Shown: positions 43,201 through 53,573 of the stretch, piece by piece | Position numbering within the stretch: the stretch's first letter is position 1 | Layout of the letters: each line of letters starts with the position of its first letter | DNA from: Kaiparowitsia implicata GSE-PSE-MK54-09C | GTDB taxonomy: Bacteria > Cyanobacteriota > Cyanobacteriia > Elainellales > Elainellaceae | Direction: 5' to 3' | Assembly: GCA_019359435.1 (NCBI GenBank) | Contig: JAHHHI010000109.1 | Location: forward strand, 1 to 59,925 | DNA: 59,925 nt | Notes under the pieces: model-generated | The model's database searches: none | What the model saw: the letters and a program-made list of their open reading frames with translations, nothing else | What the model was told of the DNA's origin: nothing | Program-made: the position numbers and the translations under genes

Positions 43201-43922
43201 TGTTTGCACCGCCGTTTCCGATTCCACCGGCGCCACCCGCGCCACCTTGCAGAACCGCCGTTGCACCAATCGTGACCGTTGCGGCAGCCGCGTCTGGAAT
43301 TCTGAGACCAAAGCCGCCACCGCCACCGTTGCCGCCCTGCCCAATTTGGCTCGTTCCGCCGGCCCCGCCTGGTCCGGCAAACCGCAAGTCAGTTTCCGTT
43401 TCGAAGCCGACAGAGGCTGCCGAGGTCATAAGGAGTTGGTCGGCGCCGGCTCCACCGCCTCCACCCCCGCCGCTTCCGAGTCCAGCCCCACCCGTTCCAC
43501 CCGAACCGAAAAAGGCGTTGCCGCCTGACCTAACTGTGCCAGTTCCGGTGTATACTGCCGACTGACCGCCGCCGCCGCCTCCGCCGCCATCACCCGGCGC
43601 GACAGCGTCGGCTCCATTGGAGCCCGCATTGGCCGGCTGGGTCGCGCCTGCCCCGCCCAACGCCCCGCCGCTGCCGTCGCCGCCTCGGCCCGCATTATTT
43701 CCGCCGCCGCCCGCCGCCCCCGCCGGGCCCCGCAGCACTGCCATCATTGATTCCGCCCGCGCCACCGTTGGGCCCGCCACCTGCTCCGCCTTCAGCCGCC
43801 ACGGCATTACTTGGAGCAAATATGAGAGGAAGGGCCGTCAGCAACGCGATCAGGAGAGTGCTATTCAGTGCCGTTGTCGTAGTGAGCCGCTGGCGCCGCA
43901 AGAGGTCGGTCATGTCAGGCAT
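40238..43922 (-). CDS. Autotransporter 3 (type Va), frame broken near the 5' end
   Basis: The signal peptide frame starts at 43922 (DLLRRQRLTTTTALNSTLLIALLTALPLIFAPSNAVAA) and runs into a glycine-rich stretch, then stops at 43695. The passenger and barrel lie in the next frame, open to 40238, so one base too many, or two too few, in the GC-only tract around 43700-43730 separates them. The joined product would be about 1225 aa. Its first about 270 residues are extremely Gly-rich (GGAGGAGGIGNGG-like), unlike the other two, followed by PATR repeats, a linker (IVIDPVPPGPTPSP) and a beta-barrel ending QLRVSF. It is divergent from a broken AraC paralogue. As sequenced it would not be exported; phase variation or a sequencing error could restore it. 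Confidence 0.8.
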
Positions 43923-44144
43923 CGAAGTCCCAATTTGCAGTATGAATGTCGGGAAAAGGGGGGGCGCGCGAAGAGCAAGCCAACTGGCCGACCCCCGATG
44001 TCTTGCTCGACCTGCCGGGCGCTATCAAATTGACGACGGATGGAATACCTCGCGAGGCGGCCAACATCTGCTAAGCAGCTGTGGTCACCGTGGCATATCG
44101 TGTGAACGGCACGTCGATGAATCCCGCGCGAACGCGATTTTGTT

Positions 44145-44178
44145 GCCGGATCTGTCTAGCTGCTGCCGAATTTGTCTA
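44145..44178 (+). promoter_or_regulatory. 34-bp direct-repeat element, copy at broken regulator
   Basis: Half-sites CGGATCTGTCTA and CGAATTTGTCTA, TGTCTA words exactly 20 bp apart, 31 bp before the ATG of the broken AraC gene and between it and autotransporter 3. Confidence 0.7.
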
Positions 44179-44208
44179 ATGAGTGGGGCCAGGGCGGCCG
44201 GAGCAGGG

Positions 44209-44794
44209 ATGCCGATGGCCGCGACCATGATCGATCCCGGCCTGCTGACGATGTTCGATGTCGTTCGGGCCAGCGATCCGGAGAAGCTGAGCGGTCAGTT
44301 CCGGGTCTTCGAGCGGGCCACCCAATCAGGCCGCATCTTCACCTATCAGTTGCAGGATCCTGCGCTGTGGCGCGAGCGCTTCAAGCAGCCGATTTTTACC
44401 CTGGCGACGCGCGAGGCGGGCTCGATCCTGGCGAGTTACGCCGATAGCCGCTTCGCCACGGCCGTCTCCGTCGACGGCGACGAAGGCGGTCTTTTCTGCT
44501 TTACGACGATAATCGCCGGCCATACCCGTCTGGAGAAGGACGGTAGGTCCACGGTGGCTACAGGCCGATCCGGCCTCGCCTGGCGCACTGGCCCGGGCGG
44601 CCGACTCTTGATCAGCGATAACAGTGCCCGCACCAACGTCTTCTTCAAGGTCACGGAGATTGAAAGCGGCTGGAGCATCTCCTGGATGACCACCTGCAAC
44701 AACCACTCGATTTTGTGCCTCACGTCGATTGGAGCACCGGTCTCGCAGCCAGGCTGAAGCCTCAGCTCGACTTCGTCATGGATGAGTTTCACAC
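44209..44794 (+). pseudogene. AraC family regulator, frameshifted and lacking its HTH
   Basis: Paralogue of the regulator at 38200 (shared MFDVVRAS, AGSILASYADSRFAT, SVDGDEGGLFCFTT, RTNVFFKV). A frameshift at about 44662-44671 ends the frame early at 44757. The correct sequence resumes in the next frame (LEHLLDDHLQQPLDFV, DWSTGLAARLKPQLDFVMDEF). At about 44794 it stops being AraC and joins aldo/keto reductase sequence, so the DNA-binding domain is gone. It cannot bind DNA; at most a truncated dimerisation domain could be made. Confidence 0.85.
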
Positions 44795-45208
44795 CATCGC
44801 GCTACTCGCGCAGGCCCGTGCTCTAAGCACTGCGCCACTCGTGACCAACCAGGTCGAGTACCATCCCTATCTCGATCAGCACCGGCTGCTTGCGGCAATG
44901 CGCGAGGCCGACGTCGCTCACACCGCCTATTATGCAATGGCGGAGGGTAAGGTGTTGGCCGACCCTGTCCTGTCAGAAATCGCTGCCAGCTATGGCCGTG
45001 CATTGCCCAGATTGTGCTGCGCTGGCTCATCCAGCAGCCGGGCGTCGTCGCACTGACAAAGACAATCAGCGAGGACCGCGCGCGGAGCAACTTTAAGATT
45101 TTCGATTACGAACTCGGTGCCATGGAAATGGCAGCCATTGGCGCGTTGGCTAATCCTGATGGCCGCAAACTTAACCCTGAAGGCCTTTCTCCCGATTGGG
45201 ATCGGTGA
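44795..45208 (+). pseudogene. Aldo/keto reductase, C-terminal remnant
   Basis: About 135 codons of an aldo/keto reductase C-terminal half: APLVTNQVEYHPYLDQHRLLAAMRE, then AEGKVLADPVLSEIAASYGR. A one-base deletion near 45003 shifts the frame, and IVLRWLIQQPGVVALTKTISEDR with DYELGAMEMAAIGAL continues in the next frame to a stop at 45208. The N-terminal catalytic half is missing and replaced by AraC sequence. Confidence 0.8.
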
Positions 45209-45282
45209 TTGACTCGCATTCTCCAATCTAGGGCAGACGCGGTTACATCTGATGGCGTCGCGTACCCGTCTTGGATGATTCC

Positions 45283-45311
45283 TTGACTTGTCTCCGGGCC
45301 AAGCCTAACTC
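45283..45311 (+). promoter_or_regulatory. Sigma-70 type promoter of groESL
   Basis: TTGACT, 17 bp, TAACTC, directly upstream of the CIRCE operator. Confidence 0.6.
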
Positions 45312-45322
45312 GACGCCACCGG

Positions 45323-45349
45323 TTAGCACTCGCGAAGCGAGACTGCCAA
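45323..45349 (+). promoter_or_regulatory. CIRCE operator (HrcA site) of groESL
   Basis: TTAGCACTC, 9 bp, GACTGCCAA. The left arm is perfect CIRCE; the right arm has two mismatches to GAGTGCTAA. It lies between the promoter and groES, the normal place for HrcA repression relieved by heat shock. Confidence 0.85.
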
Positions 45350-45416
45350 CGATGCGATCGCCCTTCGGTCAAGACGGCGACGCCCTCCCAAAATGACAAG
45401 ATTGGAAGACAGAACC

Positions 45417-45704
45417 ATGAAGTTCCGTCCGCTGCATGACCGCGTCGTGGTCCGCCGCCTTGATGGCGAAGAGAAGACCAAGGGTGGCATCATCATCCCC
45501 GATACCGCCAAGGAAAAGCCCCAGGAGGGCGAGGTCGTGTCCGTGGGCCCCGGCGCCCGTGACGACGCCGGCAAGCTCGTCGCGCTGGATGTCAAGAAGG
45601 GCGATCGCGTCCTTTTCGGCAAGTGGTCCGGCACCGAGGTCAAGATCGACGGCGCGGATCTCCTGATCATGAAGGAATCCGACATCATGGGCGTCATCGG
45701 CTGA
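45417..45704 (+). CDS. groES: Co-chaperonin GroES
   Basis: A 95-aa co-chaperonin with the standard opening [28 protein letters not shown], the mobile loop in EEKTKGG, and the conserved end [15 protein letters not shown]. It caps GroEL and drives the folding cycle. The start is fixed by the family; the promoter and CIRCE site precede it, and groEL follows after 57 bp with its own GGAG. Alphaproteobacteria often carry several groESL operons, so this is probably a secondary copy if the replicon is extrachromosomal. Confidence 0.97.
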   Translation: MKFRPLHDRVVVRRLDGEEKTKGGIIIPDTAKEKPQEGEVVSVGPGARDDAGKLVALDVKKGDRVLFGKWSGTEVKIDGADLLIMKESDIMGVIG

Positions 45705-45749
45705 ACGCCTGAGACCGCCCACCTTCGATTTCTTGCCGACATCTCATAA

Positions 45750-47396
<1,647 letters not shown>

Positions 47397-47426
47397 TCCA
47401 CGCTTTCCGGCTTCGGAATCGCTATG

Positions 47427-47456
47427 AAAGGCCCGGCGCAAGCCGGGCCTTTCTTT
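47427..47456 (+). terminator. Rho-independent terminator of groESL
   Basis: Perfect 11-bp stem AAAGGCCCGGC/GCCGGGCCTTT with GCAA loop and T-rich tail. Confidence 0.93.
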
Positions 47457-47607
47457 TGGCGAGAAGGAAGGTTGCCGGTAATCAGACCTTCCGCATGTCA
47501 GCTTTGAGCCACATTGGTCGTTCGAGCGGCAAGGCGAATTGCGCCACTTGCTGACATTGGCTCACTGCCAGGAACCAGACATTCCAAAGACAGCGGCACG
47601 GCGCCGC

Positions 47608-47932
47608 ATCTTCATGATAAGGGCCGCGTCATCACGATCGGCAGAAATGTCGCGCCCGCACGGTGCTTCCGGGCGCGAGCGGTTATCAGTTCACGAAGGC
47701 ATCCCTTGCCTGGCACTCGACCTCGCGCACGAGGGATCAGGGTCAACAACGTCAGCCTGATCCCACGGACACCAACATAAATGCCGGCAATATCATTCTC
47801 GTTTGCTCAGATGAGACCCCTGAAGCCCGTTGCTGATCCCGAGATCGGCGGTCTGTCTCCTACGTCGCCCGCGACGAAGCGGGCCACATGACGGGTGCCA
47901 GCCTCACGATCGACGCCGCGATGACCCTCTAG
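47608..47932 (+). pseudogene. Short-chain dehydrogenase remnant with several frameshifts
   Basis: Pieces of an SDR oxidoreductase appear in order but in changing frames: GRVITIGRNVA, then PGASGYQFTKASLA with the catalytic Y-x-x-x-K, then LALDLAHEG / IRVNNVSLIP, then RPLKPVADPEIGG, then YVARDEAGHMTGASLTIDAAMTL and a stop at 47932. The N-terminal Rossmann half is missing. The last bases overlap the 3' end of the regulator on the other strand. Confidence 0.7.
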
Positions 47933-50700
47933 ACGGATACTGTGAGGGCCGCGCGGTCAGAGTTGATCAGCGAAAGCCAGCCAACGGCGCCCTGCCGTTC
48001 CGCAAGCCTGCCAGCTTCGTCGAGGATGCGCGCGCTGCCGGGGGCGTCGCCATCGGCATCGCGCAGTAGCCTGGACTTGACCCGGAGAAGCTCGGGATAG
48101 GCGAAGGCCTCGCCATTGGCCTCGCCGCGCGCGATCGTCGCTTCGACGAGCGTCCGGGCTTCGCTGAAGCGGTCGCGCAGGATGAGCCCGCGCACGAGCG
48201 TGATTGAGAACAATGTCGTCAGCAGTTCGTAGCGCGTACCATGGAGGCGCGTCAGGCTCTGCGATACAAGATCGAGGGCAATATCCGTGGGCCTGCCCTG
48301 TTCGATGGCCAATGCGCCGCGATAGCCATCCGCAGCCGCGATATACGGGTTGAAGGCGTTGGCTTCGGCGCACTCCGCGAAGGCCGCGAGAGACTCTTCC
48401 GCCGCCGCGAAGTCCCTTGCCCAAAGATAGACGTCGAGCGCCCAGATCAATGCGATGCATCTGGTGACCGGGTGGTTGAGCTGGGACGCATCCCGGACCG
48501 ACCGGCGTGCGACGGCCTTCGCACCGTCGGTGTCTCCGCTCAGCCATAGCGTGCGGGCCAGTGCGATGCCGCTGCGGTTCTTGTGATCAAAGCCGTAGCG
48601 AATGGTCCGGCTGCGATGAGAGGCCAGGCTCTTGGCGAGTGACAGCTCCAGCGCCTCCCGTGCGCGTCGCTGGTCGCCGGCGAGGTGCAGCGAGATGCCC
48701 GATAGCGAGTAGGCGACGCCGCGCGCTTCGTCGTCGCCGATCGCCTCGGCGACCTCGACCGCCCGCTGGGCATAGGTCATGGCCGTCTCGTACTCGCCGA
48801 TCCGCTCGTGGAAGATGTGCAGTCCCCCAAGTATGCGCAGCTGGTTCCACTGGTCGCCGAGCGACAGCGCGATGTCGAGCGCGCGGCTGAACGCGCTGCC
48901 GGCCGCAGGGCTGTTGCCGCGAGTGAACATCAGCGAGATGCCAAGTGCCCCCTGCAGCTCCATTTCGAGCACGGCGCCGCGATCTCTCTCCTCAATCTCC
49001 TCGAGCGCCCGCGAGCACCAGACGCGACATTCGAGCAGATGCGAAAGGTTCTGGAAGACGGGTGCGCTCGCCGCCGCCAGTCTCACGCCGAGCCTGAGGT
49101 CGCCGCCCGGCCCGAAGCTCCAGTCGAGTGCGCTACGGATGTTGCCCAACTGTTGGCGTAGCGGGCCCTGATCCTGCAGCTCGGCCTCGCCATGCCCGGC
49201 GATCGCTTCGAGCTCGCTTAGGAAGAAGCTGGCATGCCGGCGCGCTACGGCGCTCGGGCAACTGGCGCCGCGGGTAGCGAGCTTTTGACGCGCATAGGCG
49301 CGCGTCATTTCCAGAAGCCGATAGGTACCCTGTTGCGCGCTCCGGTTCGGCGAGATCAGTGATTTCAAGATCAGTTCGTCCAGCACCGTGACGACCTCGT
49401 CCGAGCCGATCGCATCGTCGACGGCAATGTCGAGCGCGGCATCGAGCGAGAATGGGCCAACGAAGATCGACAACCGCTCCAGAACGCTCTGCTCGCTTGG
49501 CGTCAGAAGCCCGTAGCTCCAGTCGAGCGTCGCCTGCAACGTCTGCTGCCGGGGTTGCGCCGTCCTGCGGCCCGGCCATCCGAGGTTGAAGCGCTCGCCC
49601 AACTGCGCGGCCGTCGCCGACAGGCCGTGCGTGGCGACGCGGACAGCGGTCAGCTCGATAGGCAAAGCCATTCCGTCGAGACGATGGCACATGCCGCCGA
49701 TCAGGCGTGCCGCATCCTCATCGACGATGAAGCTGCTGTCGGCCGCCGATGCCCGATCGCAGAAGAGCTCGATGGCCGGGTAGTTCAACAGCTCGGAGAG
49801 GCTGAGGTCGGCGGAATTGTCGGGATACGCTAGCGCGTTGAGGCGATGCACATTCTCGCCCCTGACGCGCAGCGGTTCGCGCGAGGTGGTGACGATCCTG
49901 ACCTCTGGCGCCTCGTCTGCCAACCTCTCCACGGTGGCGGCGGCCGCGTCGATGACATGCTCGCAATTGTCCAGGATCAGCAGGATTCGCTGGTCTCGAA
50001 CGTGCCCAAGGATGACGGCGAGCGGATCGTCGCTCTGAACTGGTATGCCCATCGCCCCGGCGATCATGGCGGGAACGATGTCGGCGTTCTCCAGCAGGCT
50101 GAAGTCGACGAATACGAGCCGTTCATCGAAGCTGTGACCAAGGCGGTGACCCAGTTCCACCGCCAGGGAGGTTTTGCCGACGCCGGCCGGGCCAACGATC
50201 GAAAAGATCGGTGTCGTTGGAATTCGTTTGGTGAGGAGGGCGATGTCCTGCTCGCGGCCGATCAACCGGGCCAGTCGCGGAGGGAAGTTCGTTGGTCGGT
50301 TGGGCTGCCCCGGGGCGAGCTGCTCGTCGAAGGCCTTTGTCCGCGAAACCGCACCGCTGTTGCCGATGGCCGTGATCGGAGCGACGAAGGCATAGCCTAC
50401 GCCGACCTGCGTCGCGATTAGTCGCAGGCCGTTCTCACCGTCACCCAGGGTCTTGCGCAGACCGGCCAGATGGAAGCGCAGGCTTCCGTCTTCGACGACG
50501 ACATCTGACCAGACGCGCCTCAACAGTTCGCGCTTGGAGACGACGCGACCGGGTTGTTCTGTCAGGACGACGAGCAAATCGAAGGACCGCCCGCCGACCT
50601 CGACCGGTTTGCCGTCTCGCGTCAAAAGGCGGGCCGTGGGAAACAAGCAAAAGGGCCCGAACGCCAGACCGTCCGCCATTGAATGTATGGTGCCGTCCAC
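47929..50700 (-). CDS. Winged-helix/ATPase/TPR transcriptional regulator
   Basis: A 923-aa signalling regulator. An OmpR/PhoB-type winged helix at about residues 10-105 (LLTRDGKPVEVGGRSFDLLVVL, WSDVVVEDGSLRFHLAGLRK) has no receiver domain before it. A STAND/NB-ARC-type ATPase follows with Walker A GPAGVGKTS near residue 170, Walker B ILLILDNCE and the VTTSREPLR arm. The C-terminal about 400 residues are TPR-like helical repeats. Such proteins activate nearby operons when the sensor part binds ligand or partner. It may control the detoxification genes to its right, but no operator was identified. The start may instead be the ATG seven codons downstream. Confidence 0.85.
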   Translation of the reverse strand: MDGTIHSMADGLAFGPFCLFPTARLLTRDGKPVEVGGRSFDLLVVLTEQPGRVVSKRELLRRVWSDVVVEDGSLRFHLAGLRKTLGDGENGLRLIATQVGVGYAFVAPITAIGNSGAVSRTKAFDEQLAPGQPNRPTNFPPRLARLIGREQDIALLTKRIPTTPIFSIVGPAGVGKTSLAVELGHRLGHSFDERLVFVDFSLLENADIVPAMIAGAMGIPVQSDDPLAVILGHVRDQRILLILDNCEHVIDAAAATVERLADEAPEVRIVTTSREPLRVRGENVHRLNALAYPDNSADLSLSELLNYPAIELFCDRASAADSSFIVDEDAARLIGGMCHRLDGMALPIELTAVRVATHGLSATAAQLGERFNLGWPGRRTAQPRQQTLQATLDWSYGLLTPSEQSVLERLSIFVGPFSLDAALDIAVDDAIGSDEVVTVLDELILKSLISPNRSAQQGTYRLLEMTRAYARQKLATRGASCPSAVARRHASFFLSELEAIAGHGEAELQDQGPLRQQLGNIRSALDWSFGPGGDLRLGVRLAAASAPVFQNLSHLLECRVWCSRALEEIEERDRGAVLEMELQGALGISLMFTRGNSPAAGSAFSRALDIALSLGDQWNQLRILGGLHIFHERIGEYETAMTYAQRAVEVAEAIGDDEARGVAYSLSGISLHLAGDQRRAREALELSLAKSLASHRSRTIRYGFDHKNRSGIALARTLWLSGDTDGAKAVARRSVRDASQLNHPVTRCIALIWALDVYLWARDFAAAEESLAAFAECAEANAFNPYIAAADGYRGALAIEQGRPTDIALDLVSQSLTRLHGTRYELLTTLFSITLVRGLILRDRFSEARTLVEATIARGEANGEAFAYPELLRVKSRLLRDADGDAPGSARILDEAGRLAERQGAVGWLSLINSDRAALTVSV

Positions 50701-50936
50701 GACGCTGCTCTCGTTCTAGAACTCGTTTTCGTCTAGACCCGCCGCGTCTTGGTGCGCAACTATGTCCCTGACGACGATCGGAGAGTGGCCAAGTCGCTCT
50801 GGCTGCCATGTGAACCGCTTGCAGTCACATGGAGCAGATCGAGAGGCCTCCCTCCAGCTCGTCACGGCCAAAGAATATAGTTCTGGAACTGTCGTTCAAT
50901 ATGCTCCTTCGCAGGCGGTCCCGGAAACGCTAGGTC

Positions 50937-52049
50937 TCACCCGAACGTGACCGCATAGGCACGGGCGCCCGATCGTCCGAACTCTATTGTCATGGTCCTT
51001 TCCCGAACCGGCCCGGAAAGTCGGATCAGTTGATATAGGCGGTCTTCTCGCAACTCGCCCCAGCCTTCGGCATCGACATCTCCGCCATGGCTGTCTCCCG
51101 GCGCGCGGCCGTCCAACGTCGCCCTGAACCGGACTGGTCCCGAGCCCTCGGACCTACCCAGAACCAGATGGAGATCTCGGGCATGGAAGCGATACCGAAG
51201 CCTGCCCCGCTCACTGTCGAGCGATGCGAACTCCTGCTTTAGCGTCCAGTCGCCCTCGAGGTCCCATCGGTTCAGCTTCAGTTGGTCGGCCTGCTCGTAG
51301 GATCTGGACGCATCGCGCGCACCGCCGGATGACGACACGAGACCATCGGCCTTGCCATAGCCGAAATATGCCTCGGGCGATCGCAGATTGGCCCAGTCCG
51401 CATCCGCCTCGATCCCGCTACCCTGTATCGGCACCTGCATTACCGAAGCGACGTCCTGGCCCGCCTCGGTCAGAAGCGCCCTGATAAACTGTTCGGCTTC
51501 CGCATATCTGCCTTCGCCGCTGCGATAGCCGCGTATGCGGCCGTCCGCTCCGATGAAGTAGAAGCCTGGCCAGCCCTGGTTGGCGAAGCGCTGCCAAGTG
51601 GCATAGCGGTTGTCCTGTACATTGGGGTAGCCGACATCGAGCTGATGGGCGGCAAGCCGGACCTTGGCAGCGTCGTGCTCAAATTGGAACTCCGGCGCGT
51701 GGACGCCGACGACGACCAGTCCCTTGCTTGCGTAGCGCTCGCTCCAAGCCCTCAGATAAGGCAGGGCCCGCAACGAGTTGATACAGGAGTAGGTCCAGAA
51801 GTTCACAACGACCACCTTGCCCTTCAGCGACTGAACGCCACCTGGCACGCCGGTCAGCCAAGGACCTGCGTTCTCCAGATCCCGTAGCGGCTGGGAGGTC
51901 GCTCCGTAGGGCGCAGCCGCGACCGCCCCGAATTCGCGGATTGACAAGCCGAATGCCTCCCCGAGGGCTCCAGTCAGGCCGGCCGCCGTCGATGCGCCGG
52001 CGGCCACGAGAGTGGCCGCTGCAAAACCAAAAGAACGCCTGCTGATCAT
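50937..52049 (-). CDS. Exported thioredoxin-like protein with CxxS motif
   Basis: A 370-aa protein with a Tat-type leader (MISRRSFGFAAATLVAAGAS). A redoxin domain follows at about residues 60-200 (LKGKVVVVNFWTYSCINSLRALPYLRAWSERY; GLVVVGVHAPEFQFEHD; GWPGFYFIGADGRIRGYRSGEG). The C-terminal about 150 residues (LEGDWTLKQEFASLDSERGRLRYRF; GELREDRLYQLIRL) are the extra beta domain seen in DipZ-type thioredoxins. Relatives usually read WTYxCINCLR; here the second cysteine is serine (C-I-N-S), so it cannot act as a dithiol reductase by the normal route and may work as a monothiol or chaperone. It precedes the large regulator gene on the same strand. Confidence 0.85.
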   Translation of the reverse strand: MISRRSFGFAAATLVAAGASTAAGLTGALGEAFGLSIREFGAVAAAPYGATSQPLRDLENAGPWLTGVPGGVQSLKGKVVVVNFWTYSCINSLRALPYLRAWSERYASKGLVVVGVHAPEFQFEHDAAKVRLAAHQLDVGYPNVQDNRYATWQRFANQGWPGFYFIGADGRIRGYRSGEGRYAEAEQFIRALLTEAGQDVASVMQVPIQGSGIEADADWANLRSPEAYFGYGKADGLVSSSGGARDASRSYEQADQLKLNRWDLEGDWTLKQEFASLDSERGRLRYRFHARDLHLVLGRSEGSGPVRFRATLDGRAPGDSHGGDVDAEGWGELREDRLYQLIRLSGPVRERTMTIEFGRSGARAYAVTFG

Positions 52050-52277
52050 CGTGATGGTCCTTCAAGTTAGCGACGATTCAGCGTGGCACTGCCGGCCGTC
52101 GGAGGCGTGTTATTGGTCGTGCATCCATGTGAGCCGGTGCTAACGGATTTCGCCCGCGCCTGAAGTCAAATCACGAATAGCGGAAGGACTAACGCGGCAT
52201 CACCACAGCTAACGAGTGCCGCGGCAGCGCTTCCCTATCCTCGGACAGGTCGATGACCCCGGACCGAGGAGCTTTCT

Positions 52278-53549
52278 ATGCACGACGACAATCATCCTTC
52301 ACGACGTCAGTTCGCAGCTGGCCTGGCGCTTGCTGCCTCTGTCGCCGCAATGCCCTCCACTTCCCGGGCCCGCTCGCACGACGAGACGATCCGGCCGTTT
52401 AAAGTCGGTATTCCCGATGAGGCTCTTGCCGCCATGCGGCAGCGCATCGTCGCCACGCGCTGGGCGGATGCGGAACCCGTGTCCGACGACAGCCAGGGTG
52501 TGCGCCGACGCACGATCGAGCCGCTGCTGCGCTCCTGGGCGACGGATTACGACTGGCGCAAGGTCGAGACGACTCTGAACCGCCTGCCGATGTTCCTGAC
52601 GAAAATCGACGGCCTCGACATCCATTTCATCCACATACGCTCAAGGCATCCAGGCGCACTGCCGGTGATCCTGACCCATGGCTGGCCGGGGTCGGTGCTG
52701 GAATTCCTGAAGGTCATCGGGCCGCTCACAGATCCGACGGCCCATGGCGGCAGCGCGGCCGATGCCTTCGACCTGGTGATCCCGTCGATCCCAGGCTTCG
52801 GCTTCTCGGAGAAGCCGACCGAGCCGGGCTGGGGTTCCGACAGGATCGGTCGCGCCTGGTCCACGCTGATGCGGCGGATAGGCTACGACGCCTATGTCAG
52901 CCAGGGTGGCGATTGCGGCTCGGTGATCTCGCAGCGCATGGCGTTGCAGCAGGTCCCCGGCCTGCGCGCCATCCACCTCAACATGCCCGCCGTCGTGCCC
53001 GCCGATGTCGCAAAGATCTTGGCGGCCGGTGATCCGGCCCCGGCGACGCTGTCGGCGCTGGAGCGGCGCGCCTTCGACCAGCTCGAGGCCTTCTATCGCG
53101 ACAATGCCGGCTACGCCGTGATGATGAACACCCGGCCGCAGACCATCGGCTATGCGCTCGTGGATTCACCCGTTGGCATGGCGGCATGGATGTACGAGAA
53201 GATCGCGCAGTGGACCCATAGCGGCGGCGAGCCCGAGCGTGTGCTGACACGCGACGAGATCCTGGACGACCTCTCGCTCTACTGGCTGACCGGGACCGGC
53301 GCCTCGGCGGCGCGGATCTACTGGGAAGACCACAGCAACAATTTCAACGCGCGCGGGCTTATCGACCTGCCGGTCGCTGTCAGCGTCTTCCCCGGCGAGA
53401 TCTTCCGGGCGCCTCGTAGCTGGGCCGAGGGCTGCTATCGGCAGCTCACCTATTTCAACGAGGTTAGCGACGGCGGCCATTTCGCCGCCTGGGAGAAGCC
53501 TCTTCTCTTCGCGCAGGAACTGCGCGCCGCCTTCCGCCCATTCCGCTGA
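52278..53549 (+). CDS. Exported epoxide hydrolase family protein
   Basis: A 423-aa alpha/beta hydrolase with a twin-arginine leader (SRRQFAAGLALAASVAAMPS). The epoxide-hydrolase N-terminal domain (about 40-150) has IRPFKVGIPDEALAAMRQRI and WRKVETTLNRLPMF. The fold proper shows LTHGWPGSVLEF with the oxyanion HGWPG, the nucleophile Asp in SQGGDCGSVISQ, and the final His in SDGGHFAAWEKP. It probably opens epoxides on lipophilic substrates in the periplasm. First gene of a three-gene run with an OsmC protein and a second hydrolase; AGGAG lies upstream. Confidence 0.9.
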   Translation: MHDDNHPSRRQFAAGLALAASVAAMPSTSRARSHDETIRPFKVGIPDEALAAMRQRIVATRWADAEPVSDDSQGVRRRTIEPLLRSWATDYDWRKVETTLNRLPMFLTKIDGLDIHFIHIRSRHPGALPVILTHGWPGSVLEFLKVIGPLTDPTAHGGSAADAFDLVIPSIPGFGFSEKPTEPGWGSDRIGRAWSTLMRRIGYDAYVSQGGDCGSVISQRMALQQVPGLRAIHLNMPAVVPADVAKILAAGDPAPATLSALERRAFDQLEAFYRDNAGYAVMMNTRPQTIGYALVDSPVGMAAWMYEKIAQWTHSGGEPERVLTRDEILDDLSLYWLTGTGASAARIYWEDHSNNFNARGLIDLPVAVSVFPGEIFRAPRSWAEGCYRQLTYFNEVSDGGHFAAWEKPLLFAQELRAAFRPFR

Positions 53550-53573
53550 ATTGCAATCAAAAGGAGAAGTCCC

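Noticed and set aside
14458-43819. Regularly spaced repeats that might suggest a CRISPR array
   Set aside because: They are degenerate coding repeats of the autotransporter passenger (GANTYTGATT-type), not identical repeats with unique spacers.
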